From Bacilli bacterium (GTDB taxonomy: Bacteria > Bacillota_I > Bacilli_A > ML615J-28 > CAG-698), in the NCBI GenBank assembly GCA_023228385.1, contig JALOBF010000061.1, forward strand, positions 1-8,609: a stretch of DNA of 8,609 nt. Reading direction: 5' to 3'. Below the pieces are notes generated by a model. That model did no database searches and had not been told where the DNA came from. It saw only the letters and a list, made by a program, of their open reading frames with translations. The translations under genes were made by a program, and so were the position numbers. Below, piece after piece: positions 1-8,076 of this stretch (within the stretch, counting starts at the first letter, position 1; the number at the start of each line of letters is the position of its first letter).

Positions 1-4
1 CCAT
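1..4 (-). CDS. Start of next gene, probably second nucleoside permease (5' end only)
   Basis: Only the first four bases (ATGG on the minus strand) are inside the window. The ATG overlaps the last base of the upstream permease stop codon in a TAATG arrangement. A full AAGGAGG ribosome site lies at 15-21, ten bases before the ATG, inside the end of the upstream gene. In B. subtilis nupNOPQ and related operons the first permease is followed directly by a second, shorter permease of the same family, so a NupQ-like protein is the expected product. The start signals are seen directly; the identity is inferred from operon order alone. Confidence 0.5.
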
Positions 5-1353
5 TATCCAATAACCTCCTTGTCTTTAGTATTCTCATTTGTTTTTAAACTGACAGCTTTTTCTTCTTCAATCTTAACTATATGGCCTCTTTTTTTAAAA
101 AACTTACCGGTTAAAATATCTTTTACCGCCAATGAAAACGCACTTAAATAAACAATTGAAGCGATAATAATATCAGTAATAAATTCGTTAAACGGAGTCA
201 AATTTTTTAATTGAAGACCGGCAACATTTAAATAAGACATAAATACCCCGGAAAAGATAACACCGATGGGGTTATTATAAGCCAGCAGCGCAACCGGAAT
301 ACCATTAAATCCGGTAGTGGGCAGGGCTTGATAAGTTGACCAATAAAATTCTGTATTTCCGGATAAATAATATAAAGCGGCGCCGGCCCCGGCAAGTCCG
401 CCGGCGATAGCCATTGAATATACGATATTTATTTTTTCGTTGATGCCGGCATATTTTGCCGCATGACGATTGTAACCGCAAGCTTTTAATTGATAACCGA
501 ATGTTGTTTTATTTAGTATGATATATATTAAAACAGCGATAACAATGGCAATGATAATACCGCCGTTTACCTGAGAGCCGGGAAACAGCTTATCCAATCC
601 CATCTTCGATGTTGCGACCCCGTTATATGTGGTCTTATACAAATAGGCAAAATTTTTAGTCGGAGAGGGATCTAATAAGTGTTTGTATACACCGGTATTA
701 TTATCAAATAAAGCGGTAACAAGGTTGGCGGCAATCCAATTCGTCATGATACAAGTGATTACTTCATTTATATTTAATAAAGATTTAAACAAACCGGGTA
801 TTACCCCCCATAACGCCCCCCCTAATATACCGGCCAAGAAGGCCAAGGTCCAAACAATCCAAGCGGGAACAACCGCCGTCGGAATCGATAAGGCAACAAT
901 ATATGTTGTGGCGGTGCCAAGCAGATATTGACCGGGAGCGCCGATATTAAATAAACCCGTTTTAAAAGCAACGGCCACCGATAAACCGGTTAATATTATG
1001 GGAGTTGCTCTAAAGAAAACATTACCGATATTGGTACCGTTAAAACCGAAAGTTAACTTGCCTTGCGCGTTTCTTCCCGTATTAAAAACACCGATAAATA
1101 TTAAACGAAAACCATCCCATGCCGCTTTTAAAGAAATACCGCTGGAAGCAAGGGCCATTATATATAATATAATGCCGCCAAGTAAAATTCCGATAAATAT
1201 TGATATAAGAGATGATAATATCGATTTAGTTTGCGGTTTCTTATAAAGGGTCAGCAGTTTTGCGTCGTTATCTTCAACCCGGACAAATAAGGATTTAAAC
1301 CATTTACCGATATTGCTTAAAAGCCGTTTAAAGTGTTCCTTAACTTTATTCAT
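4..1353 (-). CDS. nupP: Nucleoside ABC transporter permease, NupP/YufP-like
   Basis: Integral membrane subunit of a BMP-dependent nucleoside importer (BPD_transp_2 family, relatives of branched-chain amino acid and ribose permeases). The 449-residue product has about nine to ten hydrophobic segments, the clearest near residues 44-69, 112-130, 140-160, 163-186, 262-280, 309-330, 364-380 and 390-411. Family motifs are present: FNIGAPGQ (135-142), NINEVIT (194-200), GYNRHAAKYAGI (293-304) and GFNGIPVALL (348-357). The start ATG has AAGGAG ten bases upstream (1364-1369) and overlaps the end of the ATPase gene by 8 bases, so the two are translationally coupled. It is longer than B. subtilis YufP (about 350 residues): a basic cytoplasmic-looking leader of about 43 residues precedes the first membrane segment, a loop of about 40 polar residues lies near 216-260, and a charged tail follows residue 411. 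Substrate (nucleosides) is inferred from the family. Confidence 0.93.
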   Translation of the reverse strand: MNKVKEHFKRLLSNIGKWFKSLFVRVEDNDAKLLTLYKKPQTKSILSSLISIFIGILLGGIILYIMALASSGISLKAAWDGFRLIFIGVFNTGRNAQGKLTFGFNGTNIGNVFFRATPIILTGLSVAVAFKTGLFNIGAPGQYLLGTATTYIVALSIPTAVVPAWIVWTLAFLAGILGGALWGVIPGLFKSLLNINEVITCIMTNWIAANLVTALFDNNTGVYKHLLDPSPTKNFAYLYKTTYNGVATSKMGLDKLFPGSQVNGGIIIAIVIAVLIYIILNKTTFGYQLKACGYNRHAAKYAGINEKINIVYSMAIAGGLAGAGAALYYLSGNTEFYWSTYQALPTTGFNGIPVALLAYNNPIGVIFSGVFMSYLNVAGLQLKNLTPFNEFITDIIIASIVYLSAFSLAVKDILTGKFFKKRGHIVKIEEEKAVSLKTNENTKDKEVIG

Positions 1354-2887
1354 TGGATATTTTCTCCTTATCTCGTTTTGCCCCAGCCATATATAGACCT
1401 AATTCTTGCATGGTTGTTTTTTTAGGGTCAAGTTCTCCTACTATTTCACCTTCATACATAACTAATATTCGGTCGGAAACATTCATAACTTCATCAAGCT
1501 CTAACGATACTAATAAGACGGCTTTCCCTTCATCTCTTTGGGCGACTAGCTGTTTATGAATATATTCGATGGCACCGATATCAAGGCCGCGCGTGGGCTG
1601 AAAAGCAACCAATAAATCAGGATTGCGGTCAATTTCTCGGGCGATTATTGTTTTTTGCTGATTACCGCCCGATATAGACCTGGCTACTGTAACCGAACCT
1701 TGTCCCGTACGAATATCATATTTTTTTATTAATTTCTCGGAATATTCTCTAACCGCCTTTTTATTAATAAATCCATAATTATGATACTGCGGTTCCCAAT
1801 ATCTTTGTAATATCAAGTTTTGCTCTAAAGAAAAATCAAGAATCAATCCGTGTTTATGCCGATCTTCCGGAATATGGCTTAAACCGAGTTTACTTCTTTT
1901 TCGGATTGATGCATCGGTAATATCAATATTATTTAATTTAATTTTACCGCTTGTAACTTGCTCTAAGCCGGTTAAAGCATGAACGAATTCGGTTTGTCCG
2001 TTGCCCTCAATGCCGGCTAAACATACAATTTCACCGGCATTAACGGTAAAAGTGATGTTTTTGACCGCATTATTTTTATGCTTTTTAGATGTTACCGTCA
2101 GATTTTCAACCTTTAAAATAGGCTTGCCGATTGTCGCTTCTTTTTTTTCAACGGCAAAAGTTACCTTTCTTCCGACCATCATTTCCGAAAGTTCTTCTTT
2201 GGTTGTATTTTTAATGGCAACCGTACCAACACATTTACCTTTTCTTAAAACGGTACATCGATCAGCCACGGCCATAATTTCATTCAATTTATGTGTTATA
2301 AATAATATGGATTTTTCTTCTTTTTTAAAACCCCGCATCGATTCCATTAATTTATCTATTTCTTGCGGAGTCAGTACGGCGGTCGGTTCGTCAAAGATGA
2401 GTATTTCATTATTCCGATATAACATTTTTAAAATCTCAACTTTTTGTTGCATCCCGACGGAAATATCTTCGACTAAAGCATCAATATCAACTTCCAATTG
2501 ATACTTTTCAATTAACTCTTTAACTTTTTCCCGAGCTTCTTTCTTTCTAATAAAACCCATTTTAGTAGTTTCGGCGCCCAAGATTATATTGTCGATTACC
2601 GAAAAAACCTCAACTAGTTTAAAATGTTGATGAACCATACCGATTCCCAATTTATTGGCATCGTTAGGCCCGTTAATATCAACTATTTCGCCGTTTTTAT
2701 AAATTTCTCCGGCTTCGGGTTGATATAAACCGAACAGAACGCTCATTAAGGTCGATTTCCCCGCACCATTTTCTCCAAGCAGAGCATGGATTTCTCCTTT
2801 TTTTAACTGCAAATTAATATTATCATTTGCAATAATTCCCGGGAAAACTTTCGTTATATTCTTCATTTCAATAACATAATCGTTCAT
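1346..2887 (-). CDS. nupO: Nucleoside ABC transporter ATPase with two nucleotide-binding domains
   Basis: Cytoplasmic ATPase subunit of the importer; 513 residues carrying two ABC domains in tandem, as in YufO/NupO and sugar ATPases such as RbsA. Domain 1 (about 1-245) is complete: Walker A GENGAGKST (38-46), Q-loop Gln87, signature ISVGMQQ (142-148), Walker B ILIFDEPT (163-169 region, catalytic Glu167) and switch His199. Domain 2 (about 255-505) has an intact signature ISGGNQQK (405-412), but its own Walker A reads GIEGNGQTE (292-300) with Gln298 for the lysine, the Walker B end reads FQPTRGLD with Gln430 for the catalytic Glu, and the switch His is Ser461. Loss of these residues in domain 2 is usual for this family, so one site probably hydrolyses ATP. 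The start is supported by AAGGAT at 2896-2901, eight bases upstream. It has its own promoter and follows a terminator after the lipoprotein gene. Confidence 0.95.
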   Translation of the reverse strand: MNDYVIEMKNITKVFPGIIANDNINLQLKKGEIHALLGENGAGKSTLMSVLFGLYQPEAGEIYKNGEIVDINGPNDANKLGIGMVHQHFKLVEVFSVIDNIILGAETTKMGFIRKKEAREKVKELIEKYQLEVDIDALVEDISVGMQQKVEILKMLYRNNEILIFDEPTAVLTPQEIDKLMESMRGFKKEEKSILFITHKLNEIMAVADRCTVLRKGKCVGTVAIKNTTKEELSEMMVGRKVTFAVEKKEATIGKPILKVENLTVTSKKHKNNAVKNITFTVNAGEIVCLAGIEGNGQTEFVHALTGLEQVTSGKIKLNNIDITDASIRKRSKLGLSHIPEDRHKHGLILDFSLEQNLILQRYWEPQYHNYGFINKKAVREYSEKLIKKYDIRTGQGSVTVARSISGGNQQKTIIAREIDRNPDLLVAFQPTRGLDIGAIEYIHKQLVAQRDEGKAVLLVSLELDEVMNVSDRILVMYEGEIVGELDPKKTTMQELGLYMAGAKRDKEKISNE

Positions 2888-2927
2888 CTCTTGCCATCCT
2901 TAATCTCTATCATATACTTACTAATCT

Positions 2928-2956
2928 ATTTTACCTTAAAAATCAAAAAAAAGCAA
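2928..2956 (-). promoter_or_regulatory. Promoter for the ATPase-permease part of the nucleoside operon
   Basis: On the minus strand a -35 box TTGCTT (2951-2956) and a -10 box TAAAAT (2928-2933) are separated by exactly 17 bases. The -10 matches the consensus at five of six positions, the -35 at three. It sits after the terminator of the lipoprotein gene and about 40 bases before the ATPase start codon, so it could supply transcription to genes cut off by that terminator. The weak -35 makes this a moderate prediction. Confidence 0.5.
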
Positions 2957-3006
2957 TGTCGTTTAGATTTATGTTTTCTATTTTCTTAAAACTACTTAAT
3001 ACATAT

Positions 3007-3051
3007 AAAAAAAGAGGCTGTACAATTTATTATAAACCTCACAGCCTCTTT
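3007..3051 (-). terminator. Intrinsic terminator after the lipoprotein gene
   Basis: A perfect 11-base-pair inverted repeat (AAAGAGGCTGT at 3011-3021 with ACAGCCTCTTT at 3041-3051) encloses a 19-base loop. On the minus strand it starts 14 bases past the lipoprotein stop codon and runs into seven consecutive T (3007-3013), the standard Rho-independent layout. The plus-strand side has only a broken T run and no gene that would use it. Because the ATPase gene follows in the same direction, it probably acts as a partial terminator giving excess binding protein; that role is inferred. Confidence 0.88.
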
Positions 3052-3064
3052 AATTTTTAAAATT

Positions 3065-4180
3065 TTATTTAATGTAATCTAAAGTAACATTGCTATATTC
3101 TTTTATTTCAGCATCAGTCGGATTATCATCAATTTCAATAGTTCCGTCTTTAACTTTTTCAAATAAATCTTTATATTGTTCCAATGTAAAGTTTTCCATT
3201 GACCATGTTTCGGTCGGAAGACCGACGGCATCATTTTCAGCACCTAAACTAATAGCTTTATCAGCGATTTCACTCCATTTATTGGAATAAAACATTTCTA
3301 ATGCATGCATTGTTCCTTCTCTCAAGCCTTTAGTTGCTGAGGTAATAACGGTTGAAGAATCTTTGGATTGGTCAACGTCAACGCCGATAACCTTACCTTC
3401 ATTTGCCGATGCCGCGGCAAATGCGCTTTGACACATTGATCCGCCGCAAGCAAATACTACTTCGGTACCGGTCGAATACCAGCCGTTTAACATGGTTACT
3501 AACTCAGGGGATGCTTGGAATGTAGAACCGTGGCTCCAACTATATTTCATAGAAACATTAATATCTTTTTCTTTTGCCGCATCGTTAGCACCTTGAATAA
3601 ATCCATAACCGAATCTTTGACAAGCAGGGTTAGTTCCACCGCCGCCGCCGGAGAATCCAAGTTTAGTATAGCCTTCCATAACTGCAGCGTAACCGGCTAA
3701 ATAACCGGATTGTTCTTCCTTATAGACAATTGCAGTAACGTTATCAAAGCCTAATGCCCAACCGTCAATAAATACGAACTTAACATTCGGGAATTGTTCG
3801 GCGGCTAAGGCTAAAGCATCAGCTTGCATGAAACCGGCACAAACGATAATTTCTGCGCCGCCGTTAGCTGCTGCTGCCATTGCATCATAACGGTCATCAT
3901 CGGTAGCTTGGTCACCATTAGCTGGCTGATAGTATTTGTAAGATTTCTCGTTTTCATATGCGTATCTCTTAACGCCTTCCCAAGAGCCTTGATTGAATGA
4001 CTTGTCCTTAAGCTGGCCAATATCGGTTACAAATGCAACTTTATACTTACCGTCAGTTGATTCCATGTTATCATCAATTGCATCATAATCATATCCACCG
4101 TTTTCGTCTTCTTCACCGATACAACCGGCAAAGCACAATAATAAAACAGCTGTAAATAAAATTAGAAAAAACTTTTTCAT
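3065..4180 (-). CDS. nupN: BMP-family nucleoside-binding lipoprotein
   Basis: Extracellular substrate-binding protein of the importer, anchored to the membrane by lipid. The 371-residue product opens with a lipoprotein signal peptide: KK at 2-3, a hydrophobic core at 4-16, and a lipobox FAGC ending at Cys20. An acidic linker (about 21-45) precedes the periplasmic-binding fold of the BMP/PnrA family, marked by KVAFVTDIG (47-55), DKSFNQ (59-64), EEQSGYLAGYAA (155-166) and GVDVDQS (266-272). A run of five glycines followed by TNPA (179-187) replaces the usual segment after the third strand of BmpA/PnrA; I recall the same run in clostridial members. The start is fixed by AAAGGAG six bases upstream (4187-4193). 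A near-consensus promoter lies upstream and a terminator just downstream. Ligand: purine or pyrimidine nucleosides by family; not visible in the sequence itself. Confidence 0.94.
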   Translation of the reverse strand: MKKFFLILFTAVLLLCFAGCIGEEDENGGYDYDAIDDNMESTDGKYKVAFVTDIGQLKDKSFNQGSWEGVKRYAYENEKSYKYYQPANGDQATDDDRYDAMAAAANGGAEIIVCAGFMQADALALAAEQFPNVKFVFIDGWALGFDNVTAIVYKEEQSGYLAGYAAVMEGYTKLGFSGGGGGTNPACQRFGYGFIQGANDAAKEKDINVSMKYSWSHGSTFQASPELVTMLNGWYSTGTEVVFACGGSMCQSAFAAASANEGKVIGVDVDQSKDSSTVITSATKGLREGTMHALEMFYSNKWSEIADKAISLGAENDAVGLPTETWSMENFTLEQYKDLFEKVKDGTIEIDDNPTDAEIKEYSNVTLDYIK

Positions 4181-4238
4181 TTCCGTCTCCTTTTTTCTTA
4201 TTTAGCATTAATTATAATCTAATTAACACATCGGTTAT

Positions 4239-4267
4239 ATTATATAATATAAAATATCATTTTTCAA
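4239..4267 (-). promoter_or_regulatory. Strong promoter of the lipoprotein/nucleoside operon
   Basis: On the minus strand TTGAAA (4262-4267, five of six consensus bases) is followed by a 17-base AT-rich spacer and a perfect TATAAT (4239-4244). Transcription should start near 4232, giving a leader of about 50 bases before the lipoprotein ATG. That leader is too short for a purine riboswitch and I see no such fold in it. The remainder of the 163-base gap (4181-4343) holds only weak AT-rich hairpins and no clear terminator for the exporter genes upstream. Confidence 0.8.
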
Positions 4268-4343
4268 GAGATTTTGATAATCTATAAGATAAACTTAAGA
4301 AAAGTTACTTTATATGCATAGCTAATATCGATACACTTTATAA

Positions 4344-6131
4344 TTATTCGTACCATTGCCTTTGCTTTTCATACATTTTTGCATATTCGCTGTTGGGATT
4401 ATTCATCAGCACTTTATGAGTATCGTCTTCTATAACTTTGCCGTCTTTAAAAACAATAATACGATTGGCTCTTTTTGCAAACCCCAAGCGGTGGGATATA
4501 AATATAACCGTCCGATTGCCTTTTAAACCGTAAATAAAATTATACATTTCGATTTCGCCCAATGGATCAAGATAGGCGGTCGGCTCATCTAAAATCCAAA
4601 TTTTAGCCCGTTGATTGGCCAGGAGACGGGCAACGGCAAGACGTTGCCACTGGCCTTTGGAAAGTTCCGTCCCCTGATTGATTTGCCCCAACATTGTATC
4701 GATTCCGGCCGGCAGCTTTTCCACAAAATCCTTCAAACCGACAACGCTTAAGATTTCCCAAACCTCATCGTCGGTGATATTTCGGGTAAGGTCGCCTAAG
4801 ATAATATTTTCTTTAATCGTGAACTGGTATTCGATAAAGTCCTGAAAAATGCAACTGCAGCAGTTACGCAGCATTCCTAAGGTATCATTGATGTTTACCG
4901 CATTAACGGTGATATCACCTTGATATTTTTTTGAGAGTTCCATCAACATATTTACAAATGTCGTTTTGCCGCTGCCGTTGACGCCGACAATCGCAATCAC
5001 ATCGTGTGCTTTAATCTTTAAATCAAGATTATTTAAAGCAAGATGCTTAGATTGGGGATAAGTGTAATCGATATTTTTAAATTCGATTTCAAAATTATCC
5101 GGTAATAATTCCTCGGTATTGGGCAGTTCTTCTTCTACTTTCATTAAATCGAGGTAATCTCTATAAACATTAAAATCATTTTCATACCAGGAAAGATTCA
5201 TGGACAAGCTTTGCAAGGTCCAGCGGAAGTTTATAATCGTTGTGATAATTAAGGTAAAGTAACCGATCTCCTGTCTTCCGGCTTGAATTTCCTTGACAAC
5301 GATATAAAGCAATCCGGCAGCAATTACAGCGAAAACCAATCCGGGAATCAAATTATAAACCGATACTCTGGTCTGGGCTTTAATTGACTGATTACTCCAA
5401 TCATCATTCATTTGCCGCCATCTTTTCGATAAATGCCAATATAAGCGGTTGGCAATTCCGTCTTGATGGGCTTCTTTGCTTCTTCCGCAACGATATAAAT
5501 AAGTTCTTTTCTTATAAATGGCATCATTATCACGGCGCGTCTTATAAACCTTATTGCCGCAATAAATACCGATAATAATATAAATGATTGAAGATATAAG
5601 AAACAATAAGCCGATTAAAATACTGATTCGAGAAATCACGGCGACATAGAAGGCCAAATAAAACAGAGTATTAATAAACCAGGTAACCAAATCAAAAGCT
5701 AAGGCTAAGTAAGCATTGACCCCGTCTCTTCTTACCATTTCAATTTTCATATTAACATCATGCGTTTCGTAACTTTCCCATGTCATGACCGAGAGTTTTT
5801 TAGTTAAGCCCAGTTCGAATTGGGTTTTTAAGTCCCAGGTTACCCGGACGGCAAGCATTCGATAAATCATAAAAGTAATATTAAAGCCAAACAAAATAAT
5901 AATTACTTTAACAAACGGTAGGATTGTTGCCATAAATTCAATATTTTGATTTTTAATAAAAGCGTAAGCGATATTGGTGGCAATTTCCGGAACGGTTAAC
6001 TGAAAATACATCGCGAAAGAACTGATAATGCTAAGAACAAACAAAATAATAAACTGAGTTTTCCCCTCTCTTACCGCCTGATAAAAAACCTTCTTGATGA
6101 TTTTAAACATTTCCCATCTTTTAATTTTCAT
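4344..6131 (-). CDS. ABC exporter half-transporter, second subunit
   Basis: A half-size ABC exporter (membrane domain fused to ATPase) of 595 residues. Six hydrophobic segments lie near 24-46, 69-91, 145-165, 168-190, 258-279 and 285-303. The ATPase domain (about 348-590) is complete: Walker A GVNGSGKTT (383-391), Q-loop Gln430, signature LSKGQ (490-494) followed by WQR, Walker B IWILDEP (511-517, catalytic Glu516) and switch His547. The LSxGQWQR form resembles lantibiotic exporters such as NisT/SpaT, but there is no N-terminal peptidase domain. A longer open frame reaches 6233, but the start at 6131 is preferred: GAGGTG (6139-6144) lies seven bases upstream, the extra 34 residues would run through the end of the preceding gene, and the membrane domain begins normally after MKIKRW. 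It overlaps that gene by 11 bases, so the pair is probably co-translated and forms a heterodimer. Cargo unknown. Confidence 0.92.
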   Translation of the reverse strand: MKIKRWEMFKIIKKVFYQAVREGKTQFIILFVLSIISSFAMYFQLTVPEIATNIAYAFIKNQNIEFMATILPFVKVIIILFGFNITFMIYRMLAVRVTWDLKTQFELGLTKKLSVMTWESYETHDVNMKIEMVRRDGVNAYLALAFDLVTWFINTLFYLAFYVAVISRISILIGLLFLISSIIYIIIGIYCGNKVYKTRRDNDAIYKKRTYLYRCGRSKEAHQDGIANRLYWHLSKRWRQMNDDWSNQSIKAQTRVSVYNLIPGLVFAVIAAGLLYIVVKEIQAGRQEIGYFTLIITTIINFRWTLQSLSMNLSWYENDFNVYRDYLDLMKVEEELPNTEELLPDNFEIEFKNIDYTYPQSKHLALNNLDLKIKAHDVIAIVGVNGSGKTTFVNMLMELSKKYQGDITVNAVNINDTLGMLRNCCSCIFQDFIEYQFTIKENIILGDLTRNITDDEVWEILSVVGLKDFVEKLPAGIDTMLGQINQGTELSKGQWQRLAVARLLANQRAKIWILDEPTAYLDPLGEIEMYNFIYGLKGNRTVIFISHRLGFAKRANRIIVFKDGKVIEDDTHKVLMNNPNSEYAKMYEKQRQWYE

Positions 6132-7995
6132 CGCCGCCCACCTCACTTTGATATAGGGCCTGTTGCGACGAAAACAGTTCGTAATAATAGCCTTTATTCC
6201 GAAGCAGCTCTTCATGCGTCCCCGTTTCCACAATCATCCCATCCCGCATCATAACGATACGGTCGGCTAAACGGGCAAAAGAAATACGGTGCGAAATTAG
6301 GATAGCGGTTTTATATTCCAAAGCATCCCGAAACTCTTCAAGCATTCTTTCTTCTTCGAAAGGGTCGATTGAAGCGGTCGGCTCATCAAGTATTAAAATT
6401 TCCGGGCTTCCCATATAAGCCCGCGCCAGGATAACCCTTTGCCATTGGCCGACGCTTAAATCCTGGCCGTCTTTATCGTATTCCTTCCCCAATATGGTTT
6501 CGACCCCCAGAGGTAACTTATCGATTATATTTTGTAAATTAGTTTTACCGATGGCGGCGTTTAAAGCTTCGTCATTATCTAATGCTTCAATCCGGCCAAA
6601 ACCGATATTATCGCGTAACCTTAGACTGTACTTGGCATAATCCTGAAAACCGATACCGAAGTATTTATAATATTCGTTTTTATCAAGCGCCGCAATATTT
6701 TGTCCGTTAAAATAAACCTTACCCGAAGAAGGAGTTAAAATCCCGGCGACCAATTTACATAATGTTGTTTTGCCGCTGCCGTTATAGCCTAAAATCGAAA
6801 TAATCTCACCCCGGGTAATCTTTAAATTAATTCCCGATACCGCTTCATCTTCTTTTGACGGGTAACTGAAGGTCACATTTTTTAAGACGATATTTTCAAA
6901 ATCGCCTAATTTTAAACTAAAATCAGGATAATCTCTTTCCTTCATCTCCTTTCTTTCTTCTTTTGATAAAGGATAAAGCATCGCAATCATCGTCGGCGCA
7001 TACTTTACAAACTGAACAATATATTTGGTCGGTCGCCGAAATTGTCCGGCTGCATATACGAGTGACATTCCGGCCGACTGAATAAGAGTCAACTCCCCGA
7101 GATTAATCTTGCCTTGATAAACCATATAGATTAATAAAAAGATTAGTCCGTTATTAAAAAGAAAACTTAAAATACTGATAATTTGATTAACCAAGGTTTC
7201 CTGATAAATTATTTTAAAATAACGGTCACGGATAAATAGATATAAATCCTTAAACTTCTTAAAAAAATAGCCCTCCAGGCGATTAATCTTGGTTTCTTTG
7301 ATATAAGCTTTAGTATTTAATAAAGAACCGTAATAATCTTTTTGCCGCGTTGGCAGGATATTTTCTTTATCAACCTTGGCCTGCTTATTGGTAATAAGCA
7401 GACTGGCAATGATATTAATAATAAATAGAATTAAACAATAAATCCCGGCAACCCAGTTAAAAGCAAAAATAATCCCCAAATATAATAACTTTGAAAAGGA
7501 AAAATGAATCGCAAACTGAATTAAATACCAAGGCAGTTGTTGGAACATATATAAATAGGTATAAGTATATTCATATTTATTATAAATATTGCTGTCATAC
7601 ATATTTACTTGCGGTAACTTTCCTAATTTATAAAGAAGCAAAACACGAAAATAACGATCGGCTTGTTTATAATAATGTCCCTCCGTATAATTAATAATAA
7701 ATCGGATAAATTGATCAAAAACAATTTCAATAAATAAATATAAAAACACCAAAATAAAGACTTTAGTTAAAGTGGCGTCCAGATTCAACATATCCACAAG
7801 GGCATTCGTTGCGTCTCTTAAAACAAATAAAGCAAAAGCCGATAGGCCAATCGAAAGGATTGTTAAGATAATTAGGAGAGGAAATAGTATCGGCGATGCT
7901 CTGAAGATGCATCTAATCATAAAAAACAAGGTTGAGAACTTAAAATTTCTTACTTCTTTTTTTTCTTCCATAAAAACCTTCGCCATCCACATCAT
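6121..7995 (-). CDS. ABC exporter half-transporter, first subunit
   Basis: Partner of the following gene with the same architecture, 624 residues from the outermost ATG. Hydrophobic segments lie near 35-60, 78-102, 155-180, 183-202, 268-291 and 298-316. The ATPase domain (about 366-612) has the A-loop Tyr378, Walker A GYNGSGKTT (403-411), Q-loop Gln451, signature LSVGQ (513-517) followed by WQR, Walker B ILILDEP (533-539, catalytic Glu538) and switch His569. Both subunits keep all catalytic residues, so the heterodimer should have two working ATP sites, unlike many heterodimeric exporters. The start is uncertain: ATGs at 7995, 7992 and 7986 lack a ribosome site, while the ATG at 7971 has AAGG five bases before it and would give 616 residues beginning MEEKKEVRN. 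A promoter ends just upstream. There is no peptidase domain and no obvious cargo gene nearby; lipid, drug or peptide export are all possible. Confidence 0.92.
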   Translation of the reverse strand: MMWMAKVFMEEKKEVRNFKFSTLFFMIRCIFRASPILFPLLIILTILSIGLSAFALFVLRDATNALVDMLNLDATLTKVFILVFLYLFIEIVFDQFIRFIINYTEGHYYKQADRYFRVLLLYKLGKLPQVNMYDSNIYNKYEYTYTYLYMFQQLPWYLIQFAIHFSFSKLLYLGIIFAFNWVAGIYCLILFIINIIASLLITNKQAKVDKENILPTRQKDYYGSLLNTKAYIKETKINRLEGYFFKKFKDLYLFIRDRYFKIIYQETLVNQIISILSFLFNNGLIFLLIYMVYQGKINLGELTLIQSAGMSLVYAAGQFRRPTKYIVQFVKYAPTMIAMLYPLSKEERKEMKERDYPDFSLKLGDFENIVLKNVTFSYPSKEDEAVSGINLKITRGEIISILGYNGSGKTTLCKLVAGILTPSSGKVYFNGQNIAALDKNEYYKYFGIGFQDYAKYSLRLRDNIGFGRIEALDNDEALNAAIGKTNLQNIIDKLPLGVETILGKEYDKDGQDLSVGQWQRVILARAYMGSPEILILDEPTASIDPFEEERMLEEFRDALEYKTAILISHRISFARLADRIVMMRDGMIVETGTHEELLRNKGYYYELFSSQQALYQSEVGGDEN

Positions 7996-8019
7996 AAATT
8001 TTTAAGCGCATCTTTGATT

Positions 8020-8028
8020 ATTGTATCA
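8020..8028 (-). promoter_or_regulatory. Extended -10 promoter for the exporter pair
   Basis: The minus strand reads TGATACAAT: a -10 box TACAAT (8020-8025, five of six consensus bases) preceded by the TG of an extended -10 element (8027-8028). No good -35 box is found 16-18 bases upstream, which is usual for extended -10 promoters. Transcription would start near 8013, only about 18 bases before the ATG at 7995 but about 42 before the ATG at 7971, which favours the later start codon. Confidence 0.5.
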
Positions 8029-8076
8029 TATGTTCCAACAAACGAAAAGAAGATTTTTCAAATATAAAAATTAAGG

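Noticed and set aside
2001..2501. Plus-strand open frame of 166 codons inside the ATPase gene
   Set aside because: It lies entirely opposite a well-supported ABC ATPase gene and has no recognisable product; the same holds for the other plus-strand frames.
4181..4343. Purine riboswitch or terminator in the gap before the lipoprotein gene
   Set aside because: The predicted leader is only about 50 bases, and the hairpins present have at most five AT-rich pairs with no following T run.
5400..5530. Possible frameshift in the second exporter subunit around residues 205-245
   Set aside because: The segment looked odd (YRCGRSKEAHQDG), but it lines up with the coupling region of the first subunit (KAYIKETKINRLEGYFFKK) in length and pattern, and the other frames read worse.
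6132..6233. Longer N-terminus for the second exporter subunit (start at 6233)
   Set aside because: The extra 34 residues translate the end of the preceding gene out of frame, while the start at 6131 has a GAGGTG site seven bases upstream and a normal exporter N-terminus.
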